NCBI RefSeq assembly: GCF_041415945.1
Contig: NZ_JBGCUS010000001.1
Location: 3,681,001 to 3,745,000 of the forward strand
Origin: Ancylobacter sp. IITR112
GTDB taxonomy: Bacteria > Pseudomonadota > Alphaproteobacteria > Rhizobiales > Xanthobacteraceae
DNA length: 64,000 bases
Direction of reading: 5' to 3'
Of this stretch, positions 1 to 10,097 are shown piece by piece; positions within the stretch are counted from its first letter, which is position 1; every line of letters begins with the position of its first letter. The translations under genes were made by a program, and so were the position numbers. Under the pieces are notes generated by a model, which saw only the letters and a list, made by a program, of their open reading frames with translations, made no database searches and was not told the DNA's origin.

Positions 1-981
1 GCTCCAGGCGAAGGCGCCGGCGGCAGCGGTGGTGGCGCGCAGCGGGTCGAGGGCGGCAAGCCATTCCGCATGGTCGGAGACCGCGCCATAGGTGGCGAAG
101 GAGCCATAGGTATAGATATAGGTGCCGGGATTGTCGGGATCCTCGATGCCCCCCGTCGACATCACGCCGATCTGGATGCGTTCCCCGCCCGGCCCGACCA
201 TGAACAGCGGCCCGCCGCTGTCGCCGGGCGCGCCGGTGCCCTGCCAGGCCGGCACCGGCGCGGTGAGACCATAATAGTTCGGATCGTCAGGGTTCAGCGG
301 ATCGCGGAACTGCAGGTCGAAGATGAGCGTGCCATCGGGAAGGGTTTCGGCAGTGCCAAGCAAGCTGGCGACGGCGCGGCGGCGCTCGTCATAGCCGAGA
401 TTGCTCGCCGTTCCCGTGCCTATCTCGCCATAGCCCGCGAGCCAGACCACCTCGCCGGCGGCGGGCATCTGCTCCGGCGAGGTGGCGAGCGTCACCGGCG
501 CGATTTCCGTCACCGGCCGCGCCAGCGAGATGAGGGCGACATCGTTGGAGGGGTAGCCGAAGGGGACATAGGCCGGATTGACCGCCACGCCTGTCAGCGC
601 GCGATCATTGGCGGTCGGGCTGGGGGAATCGGGGGAGAAGCGGATCTCCGCCTCCTCCAGCATTGTGTAGAGGTGGCCAGTATCGTCGTTCAGCACGCAA
701 TGGCCGGCGGTGAGCACGGTGCGGGAATTGATCAGCGTGCCGGTGCAGTGCGACAGGCCGTCGATCGAGAGCGACACCACATTGGGATAGTGGTTGGCGC
801 TGTCATACCAGTTCTCCACTCCGCCGACCGCCTCGGCATCGACATCGTTGAGATAGATCGCGCCGGCCGGGGTGCCGGCGAGGGCACCGGCAAATGCGCC
901 GCACGCTACGGCGGCCAGGGCGCCGACATGGCGCCGGGGGAAGAGGGACGCCGCCGCTCGTCCGAAGCTCACACGCACCAC
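1..981 (-). CDS. trypsin-like (S1) serine protease, C-terminus beyond window
   Basis: Secreted chymotrypsin-fold serine protease. On the minus strand the catalytic triad motifs appear in order: TAGHC (His, near 700), DVALISLARPV (Asp, near 530-545) and GDSGGP (Ser, near 215). The N-terminus has a basic stretch followed by an Ala/Gly/Val-rich hydrophobic segment, consistent with a signal peptide. No ATG lies in frame below the upstream stop at 1006-1008; GTG codons at 979-981, 976-978 and 970-972 follow a GGGGAAGG ribosome site, so I place the start at 981 with low precision. The reading frame is still open at base 1, so the C-terminal end, and any anchor or autotransporter domain there, is unknown. 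Substrate unknown. Confidence 0.85.
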   Translation of the reverse strand, partial: MVRVSFGRAAASLFPRRHVGALAAVACGAFAGALAGTPAGAIYLNDVDAEAVGGVENWYDSANHYPNVVSLSIDGLSHCTGTLINSRTVLTAGHCVLNDDTGHLYTMLEEAEIRFSPDSPSPTANDRALTGVAVNPAYVPFGYPSNDVALISLARPVTEIAPVTLATSPEQMPAAGEVVWLAGYGEIGTGTASNLGYDERRRAVASLLGTAETLPDGTLIFDLQFRDPLNPDDPNYYGLTAPVPAWQGTGAPGDSGGPLFMVGPGGERIQIGVMSTGGIEDPDNPGTYIYTYGSFATYGAVSDHAEWLAALDPLRATTAAAGAFAWS

Positions 982-1038
982 GCCACGCCTTCCCCGCCTG
1001 TTCCCTCAGGCATGACCCATGCGGCAATGCCCGCCAGC

Positions 1039-2061
1039 TTACGATAGCGCAGCCCCGTCAGCATCGGCGGTAATGGGCGGGGCGGTGCTGGCGCGCAGCA
1101 CCAGTTCGGTCGGCAGGACGATGTCGTCCTCGCGCGTCTCGCCGCCGATCATCGCCAGCAGGCACTCCGCCGCCCGCCGCCCGATCGCCTCGCGCGGCTG
1201 GCGGATGGTGGAAAGCGCCGGGGTCATGTGCGAGACCAACTCGATATCGTCGAACCCCATGACAGAGACATCGCGCGGAACGGCGAGGCCGCGATGCTGC
1301 ACCTCGCCGATGAAGCCGCAGGCCATGGCGTCGCTGGCGAGGAACACCGCCGTGGGACGTTCCTGCGCCGGCAAAGCCAACCACATCTCCCCGGCGCGAC
1401 GGCCGGAGTCGAGGCTGAAATCACCCGGCAGCACCAGAGGCGGCGGCAGGCCGCGCGCGGCGAGCGCCTGCTCGGTACCGGCGAGGCGCGCCTCGCTCAG
1501 CACATTGCCCGGTGGACCCGCGACATGGCCGAGGCGCCGGTGGCCGAGGCCGATGAGATGCTCCACCGCCACCCGTGCCGCCGCGCGATTGTCGATCTTC
1601 ACCCGCGGCGCGCGCAGGCCAGGAATCCATTCCCAGGCCAGCACGACGGGCACACGGCGCTTCAACTCCTCTGCCGGCAGCGAGCCGTCGAGCACGATCA
1701 GCCCGTCGGCGCGGCTCGGCTCGGCATAGGCGATGAGCGCCTCCCCGCCCATGACGCAGCTATCGGCGATCAGCAGATTATAGCCCGCCCCCGCCAGCAC
1801 CGCCGCCATGCCGGCGAGGATCTGCGAGAAGAACGGGTTGGACAGGTTCGGCACCAGGGCCACCACCCCGCCGGTCCGACGGTGGCGCAGATTGCGCGCC
1901 GCGTGGTTGAGGCGATAGCCGGTCTGGCGGATGGCTTCCTCGACGCTGCGCCGCGTCTCGGCGCTGACCACGTCGGGGTTGGAGAGCACGCGGCTGACCG
2001 TGGCGGTGGAAACGCCGGCGAGCCGCGCCACGTCCACGATCTTCGGTCTCTGGTGCTGCAT
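1039..2061 (-). CDS. LacI-family transcriptional regulator
   Basis: Sugar-responsive repressor of 340 residues. The N-terminal helix-turn-helix (about residues 6-26) reads VDVARLAGVSTATVSRVLSN, the classic LacI/PurR DNA-binding element with hinge helix following; the rest is a periplasmic-binding-protein-like effector domain. I chose the ATG at 2059-2061, preceded by GGAGGGG, over an upstream in-frame ATG at 2145 that would add 28 non-homologous residues and run into the operators. It is divergent from the sugar operon starting at 2227, and two LacI-type 14-mers lie between the two genes, so it very likely represses that operon and itself. Effector unknown. Confidence 0.93.
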   Translation of the reverse strand: MQHQRPKIVDVARLAGVSTATVSRVLSNPDVVSAETRRSVEEAIRQTGYRLNHAARNLRHRRTGGVVALVPNLSNPFFSQILAGMAAVLAGAGYNLLIADSCVMGGEALIAYAEPSRADGLIVLDGSLPAEELKRRVPVVLAWEWIPGLRAPRVKIDNRAAARVAVEHLIGLGHRRLGHVAGPPGNVLSEARLAGTEQALAARGLPPPLVLPGDFSLDSGRRAGEMWLALPAQERPTAVFLASDAMACGFIGEVQHRGLAVPRDVSVMGFDDIELVSHMTPALSTIRQPREAIGRRAAECLLAMIGGETREDDIVLPTELVLRASTAPPITADADGAALS

Positions 2062-2140
2062 GGCCCCTCCATAGCCGCGCCGGGCCCTCGCTGGCAATCG
2101 CCTCGCGATGCCGTTACGGCAGGATCTGCCGATCACCTCT

Positions 2141-2154
2141 TGCAAACGATTACA
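2141..2154. promoter_or_regulatory. LacI-type operator, site 1
   Basis: TGCAAACGATTACA, an imperfect palindrome around a central CG that fits the LacI/GalR-family pattern TGnAAnCGnTnnCA. It lies 80 bp upstream of the LacI start and about 75 bp upstream of the sugar operon. A near-identical copy lies 32 bp downstream. Confidence 0.7.
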
Positions 2155-2172
2155 CGCCTCCGCTAGGCTCGC

Positions 2173-2186
2173 TGCAACCGATTACA
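2173..2186. promoter_or_regulatory. LacI-type operator, site 2
   Basis: TGCAACCGATTACA, identical to site 1 except for one base. The 32-bp start-to-start distance is about three helical turns, so repressors would bind the same face of the DNA. Confidence 0.7.
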
Positions 2187-2226
2187 AAAACCAACGGTTG
2201 GCCGGCACGCCGGTCGGGAGGACACC

Positions 2227-3285
2227 ATGCGGACCATCAAGGGACCGGGCCTGTTTCTGGCCCAGTTCATCGGCACTGACGCGCCCTTCGATAGCTGGCA
2301 CAACATCACCCGCTGGGCCGCCGAGTGCGGCTATGAAGGCGTGCAGGTGCCAACCAACGACCCGCGCATTCTCGACCTCGACAAGGCGGCGGCCTCGCGC
2401 GACTGGTGTTCGGAATGGGCGGGAAAAGGCTCGCAGAACGGCGTCGTCGTCACCGAACTGTCCACCCATCTGCAGGGCCAGCTTGTCGCGGTGCATCCCG
2501 CCTATGACGCCATGTTCGACGGCTTCGCCGCGCCTGCCGTCCGCGGCAACCCGAAGGCGCGGCAGGAATGGGCCGTTGACCAGATGAAGAAGGCGCTCAC
2601 CGCCTCCAGGCATCTCGGCCTCACCGCCATGGTGACCTTTTCCGGCGCGCTGGCCTGGCCCTATGTCTATCCCTGGCCGCAGCGCCCGGCGGGGCTGGTG
2701 GAGGAGGCGTTCGACGAACTGGCCCGCCGCTGGCGGCCGCTGCTCGACTACGCGGATGAATGCGGCGTCGACCTCTGCTTCGAGATCCACCCGGGCGAGG
2801 ATCTGCACGACGGCGACACGTTCGAGATGTTCCTGGAGCGGGTGGACAACCATCCCCGCGCCAAGATGCTCTACGACCCCTCGCATTACGTGCTGCAGCA
2901 GCTCGATTATCTCGACCATCTCGACATCTATGCCGAGCGCATCGGCATGTTCCATGTGAAGGATGCCGAGTTCAACCCGACCGGCCGCAAGGGCGTCTAT
3001 GGCGGCTACCAGCCCTGGCTGAAGCGCGCCGGGCGCTTCCGCAGCCCGGGCGACGGGCAGGTGGATTTCGGCGCCATCTTCTCGAAACTGGCCGCGATGG
3101 ATTTCGACGGCTGGGCGGTGGTCGAGTGGGAATGCTGCCTCAAGCACCCCGAGGATGGCGCGCGCGAGGGCGCGCAATTCGTCAGGAACCACATCATCCG
3201 CGTCACCGAGAAGGCGTTTGACGACTTCGCCGCCGGTGCCACCGACCGCGCCGCCAACCGCGCCTTGCTGGGGCTGGACCGATGA
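2227..3285 (+). CDS. sugar phosphate isomerase/epimerase (TIM barrel)
   Basis: 352-residue xylose-isomerase-like TIM barrel (AP endonuclease 2 superfamily). Likely metal-binding positions are visible: CFEIHPGED near residue 190, YDPSHY near 220, FHVKDAEF near 245 and WAVVEWE near 305. Such enzymes isomerise or epimerise sugars, inosose or keto-sugars in the cytoplasm. The ATG follows a GGGAGGACACC ribosome site. It is the first gene of a five-gene operon under the paired LacI operators, and its stop overlaps the next start by four bases. Pairing with a Gfo/Idh/MocA dehydrogenase and a ribose-type importer points to catabolism of an uncommon sugar or polyol, which cannot be named from sequence alone. 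Confidence 0.88.
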   Translation: MRTIKGPGLFLAQFIGTDAPFDSWHNITRWAAECGYEGVQVPTNDPRILDLDKAAASRDWCSEWAGKGSQNGVVVTELSTHLQGQLVAVHPAYDAMFDGFAAPAVRGNPKARQEWAVDQMKKALTASRHLGLTAMVTFSGALAWPYVYPWPQRPAGLVEEAFDELARRWRPLLDYADECGVDLCFEIHPGEDLHDGDTFEMFLERVDNHPRAKMLYDPSHYVLQQLDYLDHLDIYAERIGMFHVKDAEFNPTGRKGVYGGYQPWLKRAGRFRSPGDGQVDFGAIFSKLAAMDFDGWAVVEWECCLKHPEDGAREGAQFVRNHIIRVTEKAFDDFAAGATDRAANRALLGLDR

Positions 3286-4429
3286 GCGCCCCCTCCTCCC
3301 ACGCCCCGCTGCGGCTCGGCATGGTCGGCGGCGGAGCCGGCGCCTTCATCGGCGCCGTGCACCGCATCGCCGCCCGGCTCGACGGCGAGTTCACCCTCAT
3401 CGCCGGCGCCCTCTCCTCCACGCCGGAGAAATCCCGCGCCTCGGGCGAGGCGCTCGGGCTTACCCGCGTCTATGACGACTACCTCGCCATGGCGAAGGGC
3501 GAGGTCCGGCGCAAGGACGGTATCGAGGCGGTGGCAATCGTCACGCCCAACCACATGCATGCCGGCCCGGCGATCGAGTTCCTCAAGCGCGGCGTGCACG
3601 TCATTTGCGACAAGCCGCTGACCGCGACCATGGCGGAGGCGAAGAAGCTGGCCAAGGCGGCGGAACAGTCCAAGGCGTTGTTCATCCTCACCCACAATTA
3701 CACCGGCTACCCGATGATCCGGCAGGCCCGCGCCATGGTGGCGGCGGGCGAGATCGGCCGCGTTCGACTGGTGCAGGTGGAATATGTGCAGGACTGGCTG
3801 ACCGAGGCGGCGGAGAAATCCGGCTCCAAGCAGGCGGAATGGCGCACCGACCCGGAGCGCTCCGGCGCCGGCGGGGCGACCGGCGACATCGGCACCCATG
3901 CCTATAACCTCGCCTGCTTCGTCTCCGGCCTGACGCCGGAAGCACTGGCGGCGGACCTCCAGACCTTCGTGCCCGGCCGAGCGCTGGATGACAATGCCCA
4001 TGTGCTGCTGCGCTTTGCGGGCGGCGCGCGCGGCATGTTGTGGGCGAGCCAGGTGGCGCCAGGCAATGAGAACGGGCTGCGCCTGCGCGTCTATGGCGAC
4101 AAGGGCGGGCTGGAATGGGCGCAGGAGGACCCGAACTATCTCTGGTTCACCCCCTTCGGCGAGCCGAAGCGCCGCATCACCCGCAACGGCGCCGGGGCGG
4201 GGCCGGAGGCGGGCCGCGTCTCGCGCATTCCGCCCGGCCACCCGGAAGGCTATCTCGAAGGCTTCGCCAACATCTATGCCGAGGCGGCACGAGCCATCCG
4301 CGCGCGTCAGGCGGGCGAGGCGGTGCCCGACGGCGTGCTGTTCCCGACGCTGGCGGACGGGCTGGCGGGGATGCGCTTCGTTGAAGCCTGCGTGCAGTCC
4401 TCCCGCCGCAATGCCGGCTGGGTGACGCT

Positions 4430-4433
<4 letters not shown>
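3282..4433 (+). CDS. Gfo/Idh/MocA-family oxidoreductase
   Basis: NAD(P)-dependent sugar or polyol dehydrogenase of 383 residues. The N-terminal Rossmann fold starts with GMVGGGAGAFIGAVH; the conserved cofactor/substrate lysine is in VICDKPLT (near residue 110); the C-terminal domain contains TGDIGTHAYNLACF with the usual catalytic-region histidine. It starts inside the stop of the isomerase (ATGA overlap) and ends in a GTGA overlap with the transporter ATPase, so translation is probably coupled. Likely oxidises the imported sugar or its derivative in the same pathway as the upstream isomerase. Exact substrate unknown. Confidence 0.92.
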
Positions 4434-5951
<1,518 letters not shown>

Positions 5952-5959
<8 letters not shown>

Positions 5960-6974
5960 CACCACGCGCGCCGGTGCCGGCCGGGAAGCGACGGCGCCCT
6001 CCCTCGCCGCGCGCCTGCCCGGTCTTTCCGCGCTCGGCCCGCTGCTGGCGCTGATCCTGCTGGTGGCGCTGGGGGCGTATCTCAACGAGAATTTCCTCTC
6101 GGCCGGAAACATCACCAATGTGCTCGCCCGCTCCGCCTTCATCGGCATGATCGCGGTGGGCATGACCTTCGTCATCACCTCCGGCGGGCTCGATCTCTCC
6201 GTCGGCTCGATGGCGGCTTTCATCGCCGGGGTGATGATTCTCGGCATGAACGCGCTGCTGCCCACCATGGGCGTCGGCGTGCCGCTGATCCTCGCCGGCA
6301 TGGGGCTGGCGCTCGGCCTCGGGCTGCTGGCGGGGCTGGGCAACGGGCTGCTGGTGACGAAAGCGCGGATCGAACCCTTCATCGTCACGCTCGGCACCAT
6401 GGGCATCTTCCGCTCACTGGTGACCTGGCTCGCCGATGGCGGCACGATCAGCCTCGATTTCGGCGTGCGGCAGTTCTACCGGCCGGTCTATTATTCCGGC
6501 CTGTTCGGCATCGCCTGGCCGATCCTCGTCTTCGCCATCGTGGCGGTCGCCGGGCAGATCGCCATGCGGCACACGCGCTTCGGCCGCTATTGCGAGGCCA
6601 TCGGCTCCAACGACAAGGTGGCGCTGTATTCGGCGGTGAATGTCGAGCGCATAAGGCTGATGACCTATGTGCTGCTCGGCCTGCTCGTCGGCCTCGCCAC
6701 CATCATGTATGTGCCGCGCCTCGGCTCGGCCTCCGGTTCCACCGGCATGCTGTGGGAGCTGGAGGCGATCGCCGCCGTCATCATCGGCGGCACGGCGCTG
6801 AAGGGCGGCTATGGCCGCGTCTGGGGCACGGTGATCGGCGTGCTCATCCTCAGCCCGATCGACAACATCCTCATCCTGGCGGACCTCGTCTCCCCGTACC
6901 TCAACGGGACGATCCAGGGCGTCATCATCGTGCTCGCGGTGGTTCTCCAGCGCGGCAAATCATCATCCGCCTGA
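5952..6974 (+). CDS. sugar ABC transporter permease (RbsC type)
   Basis: Inner-membrane permease of 340 residues with multiple hydrophobic segments from about residue 22 onward and the family hallmark VGMTFVITSGGLDLSVGSM after the second segment. I use the ATG at 5952 (preceded by CAGGGAG) rather than the in-frame ATG at 5925, which lies deeper inside the ATPase gene. It would form a homodimeric channel with the RbsA-like ATPase and receive sugar from the binding protein encoded next. Confidence 0.95.
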
Positions 6975-7000
6975 GAGCGGAGACCATGGGAGAAACGACA

Positions 7001-7966
7001 ATGGAACGCAGGACCTTCCTTACCACCGCCGCCATCGGCGCGGCCACGGCTGCCGCAGGCGTCTCAATACCCGCGCTCGCGCAGGGCAAGAAAGCGGTGA
7101 TCGGTGTCTCGATCCCCTCCGCCACCCATGGCTTCATGGGCGGGCTGAACTGGCACGCGCAGGAAACCATCAAGCGGCTGAAGGCGACCTATCCGAACCT
7201 CGACTTCGTGCTCGCCACCGCCGGCGCGGTGGGCAAGCAGGTGAACGATATCGAGGACATGGTGGCGACGCGCAACATCGACGCGCTGGTGGTGCTGCCC
7301 TTCGAATCCGAACCGCTGACCAGCCCGGTCAAGGCGGTGAAGGACGCCGGCAAATGGGTGACGGTTGTCGATCGCGGCCTGTCCCAGCCCGGCATCGAGG
7401 ACCTCTATGTCGCCGGCGACAACACCGCCTTCGGCCGGGTCTCGGGGGAATATTTCAAGGCGAACCTCAAGCCCGGCGCCAAGATCGTGGTGCTGCGCGG
7501 CATTCCCACCACGCTCGACAATGAGCGCGTCGACGCCTTCCAGGCCGCCATCGCCGGCTCGGGGATTGAAATCCTCGACATGCAGCACGGCAATTGGAAC
7601 CGCGACAAGGCGTTCCAGGTGATGCAGGATTACCTGTCCAAGCACAAGCAGATCGACGCCGTCTGGGCGGCGGACGACGACATGGCCATCGGCGTGATGG
7701 AGGCCATCGCCCAGGCCGGGCGGCAGAAGGAAATGTGGATCGTCGGCGGCGCCGGCATGAAGGAAATCATCAAGCGGGTGATGGACAAGGACCCGCAGAT
7801 CCCGGTCGACGTATCCTACACCCCGGCGCAGATCTCCACCGCGCTCGAAGTCACCGCTCTGCGCTTCGTCTCCGACACGCCGGTCTATGGCCGCTTCATC
7901 ATCGGCTCGACGCTGATCACGCCGGAGAATGCGGCGCAATTCTACTTCCCCGACAGCCCGTTCTGA
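7001..7966 (+). CDS. sugar ABC transporter substrate-binding protein (RbsB type)
   Basis: Periplasmic sugar-binding protein (Peripla_BP_4 family), 321 residues. It begins with an export signal (MERRTFLTTAAIG, twin Arg, Ala-rich, ending ALAQG), followed by AVIGVSIPSATHGF, typical of ribose-type binding proteins. The ATG at 7001 follows GGGAG at ideal distance; an in-frame ATG at 6986 would add five residues. Last gene of the operon; a GC-rich hairpin lies just downstream. Confidence 0.94.
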   Translation: MERRTFLTTAAIGAATAAAGVSIPALAQGKKAVIGVSIPSATHGFMGGLNWHAQETIKRLKATYPNLDFVLATAGAVGKQVNDIEDMVATRNIDALVVLPFESEPLTSPVKAVKDAGKWVTVVDRGLSQPGIEDLYVAGDNTAFGRVSGEYFKANLKPGAKIVVLRGIPTTLDNERVDAFQAAIAGSGIEILDMQHGNWNRDKAFQVMQDYLSKHKQIDAVWAADDDMAIGVMEAIAQAGRQKEMWIVGGAGMKEIIKRVMDKDPQIPVDVSYTPAQISTALEVTALRFVSDTPVYGRFIIGSTLITPENAAQFYFPDSPF

Positions 7967-7992
7967 ACCGCCGGGCGGTGAGCCGCCGACCG

Positions 7993-8015
7993 CCGGAGGG
8001 GCCTGCCCCCTCCGG
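7993..8015 (+). terminator. possible terminator hairpin after the sugar operon
   Basis: A 9-bp perfect stem (CCGGAGGGG / CCCCTCCGG) with a 5-nt loop, 26 bp after the binding-protein stop. There is no T-run after it, so intrinsic termination is uncertain; it may instead be an mRNA-stabilising structure. Confidence 0.4.
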
Positions 8016-8039
8016 TCCCGGCTATGCTAGACGGAACTC

Positions 8040-8573
8040 ATGATCCCGCTTGAAGGCGACGCGCTCGCCCTCGCCCCGCGCCTCATCGGCGTGACACTAT
8101 TGGTCGACGGCGTCGGCGGCCTCATCGTCGAGACCGAGGCCTATCGGCGCGACGATCCCGCCTCGCACAGCTATCCCGGCCCGACGCCGCGCAATGCGGC
8201 TATGTTCGGCCCGCCTTTCCATGCCTATGTCTACCGCTCCTATGGCCTGCACTGGTGCTTCAACATCGTGGCGCAGGACCATGGCGCCGTGCTGGTGCGG
8301 GCGCTGGCGCCGGTGGCGGGGCTGGAGCGCATGGCGGAGCGCCGGGGCGGCCCCGCCTTTCTCTGCGCCGGCCCCGGCCGGCTGACGCAGGCGCTCGCCA
8401 TCACCGGCGCCCTCGACGGCGCACCGCTCGACCTTCCGCCCTTCGACTGGCGCGAGCGCGAGGGCGCGCCGGACATCGTGACGGGACCGCGCATCGGTAT
8501 CAGCAAGGCCATGGAAGCCCCCTGGCGTTTCGGCCTGCGCGGCTCGCCCTTCCTCAGCCGCCGCTTTCCCTGA
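8040..8573 (+). CDS. 3-methyladenine DNA glycosylase (AAG/MPG family)
   Basis: Base-excision repair glycosylase of 177 residues that removes alkylated purines. Family motifs are clear: LIVETEAY (with the catalytic Glu), DPASHSYPGPTPRNAAMFGPP, HAYVYRSYGLHWCFNIV and GPRIGISKA. Slightly short compared with the roughly 190-220 residue bacterial members because of a trimmed N-terminus; the ATG at 8040 is the first available. Its neighbour two genes on is exonuclease III, an AP endonuclease that would act after it. Confidence 0.9.
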   Translation: MIPLEGDALALAPRLIGVTLLVDGVGGLIVETEAYRRDDPASHSYPGPTPRNAAMFGPPFHAYVYRSYGLHWCFNIVAQDHGAVLVRALAPVAGLERMAERRGGPAFLCAGPGRLTQALAITGALDGAPLDLPPFDWREREGAPDIVTGPRIGISKAMEAPWRFGLRGSPFLSRRFP

Positions 8574-8664
8574 CCGGAGGGATGCCTTGCCGGCAACAAA
8601 ATGCCGGGCGCGGGATTAACCGGGCAGGACGGGCCCGACGGCCCGCAGGCGGAAGGAGCAAGCC

Positions 8665-9273
8665 ATGGCGGCGCTCGGCCTCGTTCACGGTCCGCTCGGC
8701 GCGAACGCCCTGCATCTGTGCGTCGACATGCAGCGCCTGTTCGGCCCCGGTTCGCCCTGGGCGGTGCCCTGGCTGGAAAAGGTGCTGCCGAAGGTCGACG
8801 CGCTGTGCACCCATAAACCGGAGCGCACCGCGTTCACCCGCTTCATCCCGCCCCCGCGCCCGGGCGACGCTATCGGGAGTTGGGCGCGCTACTATCAGCG
8901 CTGGGAGGCCGTCACCGGCGAGGCGATCGGCGCCGACATGACGCGCCTGGTGCCGACGCTGGAGCGCTTCGTGCCGCCGGCGCGGGTGGTCGACAAGCGC
9001 GTCTACTCGCCCTGGACCGAGGGCGCGCTCGATGCGCTGCTGGCTCCCGCCGGGGTGGACACGCTGGTCGTCACCGGCGGCGAGACGGATGTGTGCGTTC
9101 TCGCCACCGCGCTCGGCGCCATCGACCGGGGCTTTCGCGTGGTTCTGGTCACGGATGCGCTGTGCAGTTCCTCCGATTCCACCCATGACGCGCTGATGGA
9201 GCTCTACACCCGCCGCTTCAGCCAGCAGGTGGAGGTCGCCCGCACCGAGGAGGTGCTGGAGCAATGGCGCTGA
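8665..9273 (+). CDS. isochorismatase-like cysteine hydrolase
   Basis: 202-residue cysteine hydrolase of the isochorismatase superfamily. The triad positions are all present: Asp21 (in CVDMQ), Lys111 (in VVDKRVYS) and Cys144 (in ETDVCVLAT). These enzymes hydrolyse amides such as nicotinamide, ureidoacrylate or N-carbamoyl compounds, or isochorismate; the specific substrate cannot be called. The ATG follows GGAAGGAG. It lies 14 bp before xthA, in the same direction, so co-transcription is likely. Confidence 0.88.
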   Translation: MAALGLVHGPLGANALHLCVDMQRLFGPGSPWAVPWLEKVLPKVDALCTHKPERTAFTRFIPPPRPGDAIGSWARYYQRWEAVTGEAIGADMTRLVPTLERFVPPARVVDKRVYSPWTEGALDALLAPAGVDTLVVTGGETDVCVLATALGAIDRGFRVVLVTDALCSSSDSTHDALMELYTRRFSQQVEVARTEEVLEQWR

Positions 9274-9286
9274 TGGAGGACCGGCG

Positions 9287-10093
9287 GTGAAGATCGCCAC
9301 CTTCAACGTCAACGGCATTAATGGCCGCCTCGCCGTGCTGCTGCGCTGGCTGGAGGAGGCGCGACCGGATGTGGTGTGCCTGCAGGAACTCAAGGCCGCC
9401 GACGCCCGCTTTCCCATCCGCGCCGTCGAGCAGGCCGGCTATGGCGCGCTCTGGCACGGACAGAAAAGCTGGAACGGCGTCGCCATCCTCGCCCGCGGCC
9501 GCGAGCCGGTGCTCATCCGGCGCGGCCTGCCCGGCGAGACGGAGGACCGCCAGGCCCGCTATATCGAGGCGGCGGTGGAGGGCATGGTCATCGCCTGCCT
9601 CTATCTGCCCAATGGCAACCCGGCGCCGGGGCCGAAATTCACCTACAAGCAGCGCTGGTTCGCCCGGCTCGTCGCGCATGCGGCGGAACTGAAGGCGCTC
9701 GACGTGCCGGTGGTTCTCGCCGGCGACTACAATGTGATGCCGACCGAACTCGACGTGTACCGGCCCGAGCGCTGGACCGACGACGCGCTGTTCCGGCCGG
9801 AGGTGCGAGCGGCCTTTCACGCTCTCACCGCACAGGGTTGGACGGACGCGCTGCGGACGCTGCATCCCGATGAGCGCCTCTACACCTTTTGGGACTATGT
9901 CCGCCGCGCCTTCGAGCGCGACGCCGGGCTGCGGCTCGACCATCTCCTGCTCAGCCCCTCCCTGGCGCCGCGCCTCGTCGCCGCCGGGGTCGACCGTGCG
10001 GTGCGCGGCTGGGACAAGGCGAGCGACCACGCCCCGGCCTGGATCGAACTCACCCCCGCCCGCTCCCGGCGCCCCCGGCGGAAAAGCGAATAG
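9287..10093 (+). CDS. xthA: exodeoxyribonuclease III
   Basis: Metal-dependent AP endonuclease / 3'-5' exonuclease of 268 residues. All signature blocks are present: TFNVNGI at the N-terminus, LQELKA (metal-binding Glu), GDYNVMPTELD (Asp/Asn), RLDHLLLSP and the C-terminal SDHAP containing the catalytic His. GTG start preceded by GGAGG. It is convergent with the sigma-factor gene, ending five bases before it. Confidence 0.95.
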   Translation: MKIATFNVNGINGRLAVLLRWLEEARPDVVCLQELKAADARFPIRAVEQAGYGALWHGQKSWNGVAILARGREPVLIRRGLPGETEDRQARYIEAAVEGMVIACLYLPNGNPAPGPKFTYKQRWFARLVAHAAELKALDVPVVLAGDYNVMPTELDVYRPERWTDDALFRPEVRAAFHALTAQGWTDALRTLHPDERLYTFWDYVRRAFERDAGLRLDHLLLSPSLAPRLVAAGVDRAVRGWDKASDHAPAWIELTPARSRRPRRKSE

Positions 10094-10097
10094 TGCC

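Noticed and set aside
70..1047. Plus-strand frame of 325 codons over the protease
   Set aside because: Antisense shadow; the minus strand contains the catalytic triad motifs.
2191..2201. CCAACGGTTGG palindrome as a third LacI operator
   Set aside because: Lacks the TGnAA half-site and the CG-centred even symmetry of the other two; it may be incidental.
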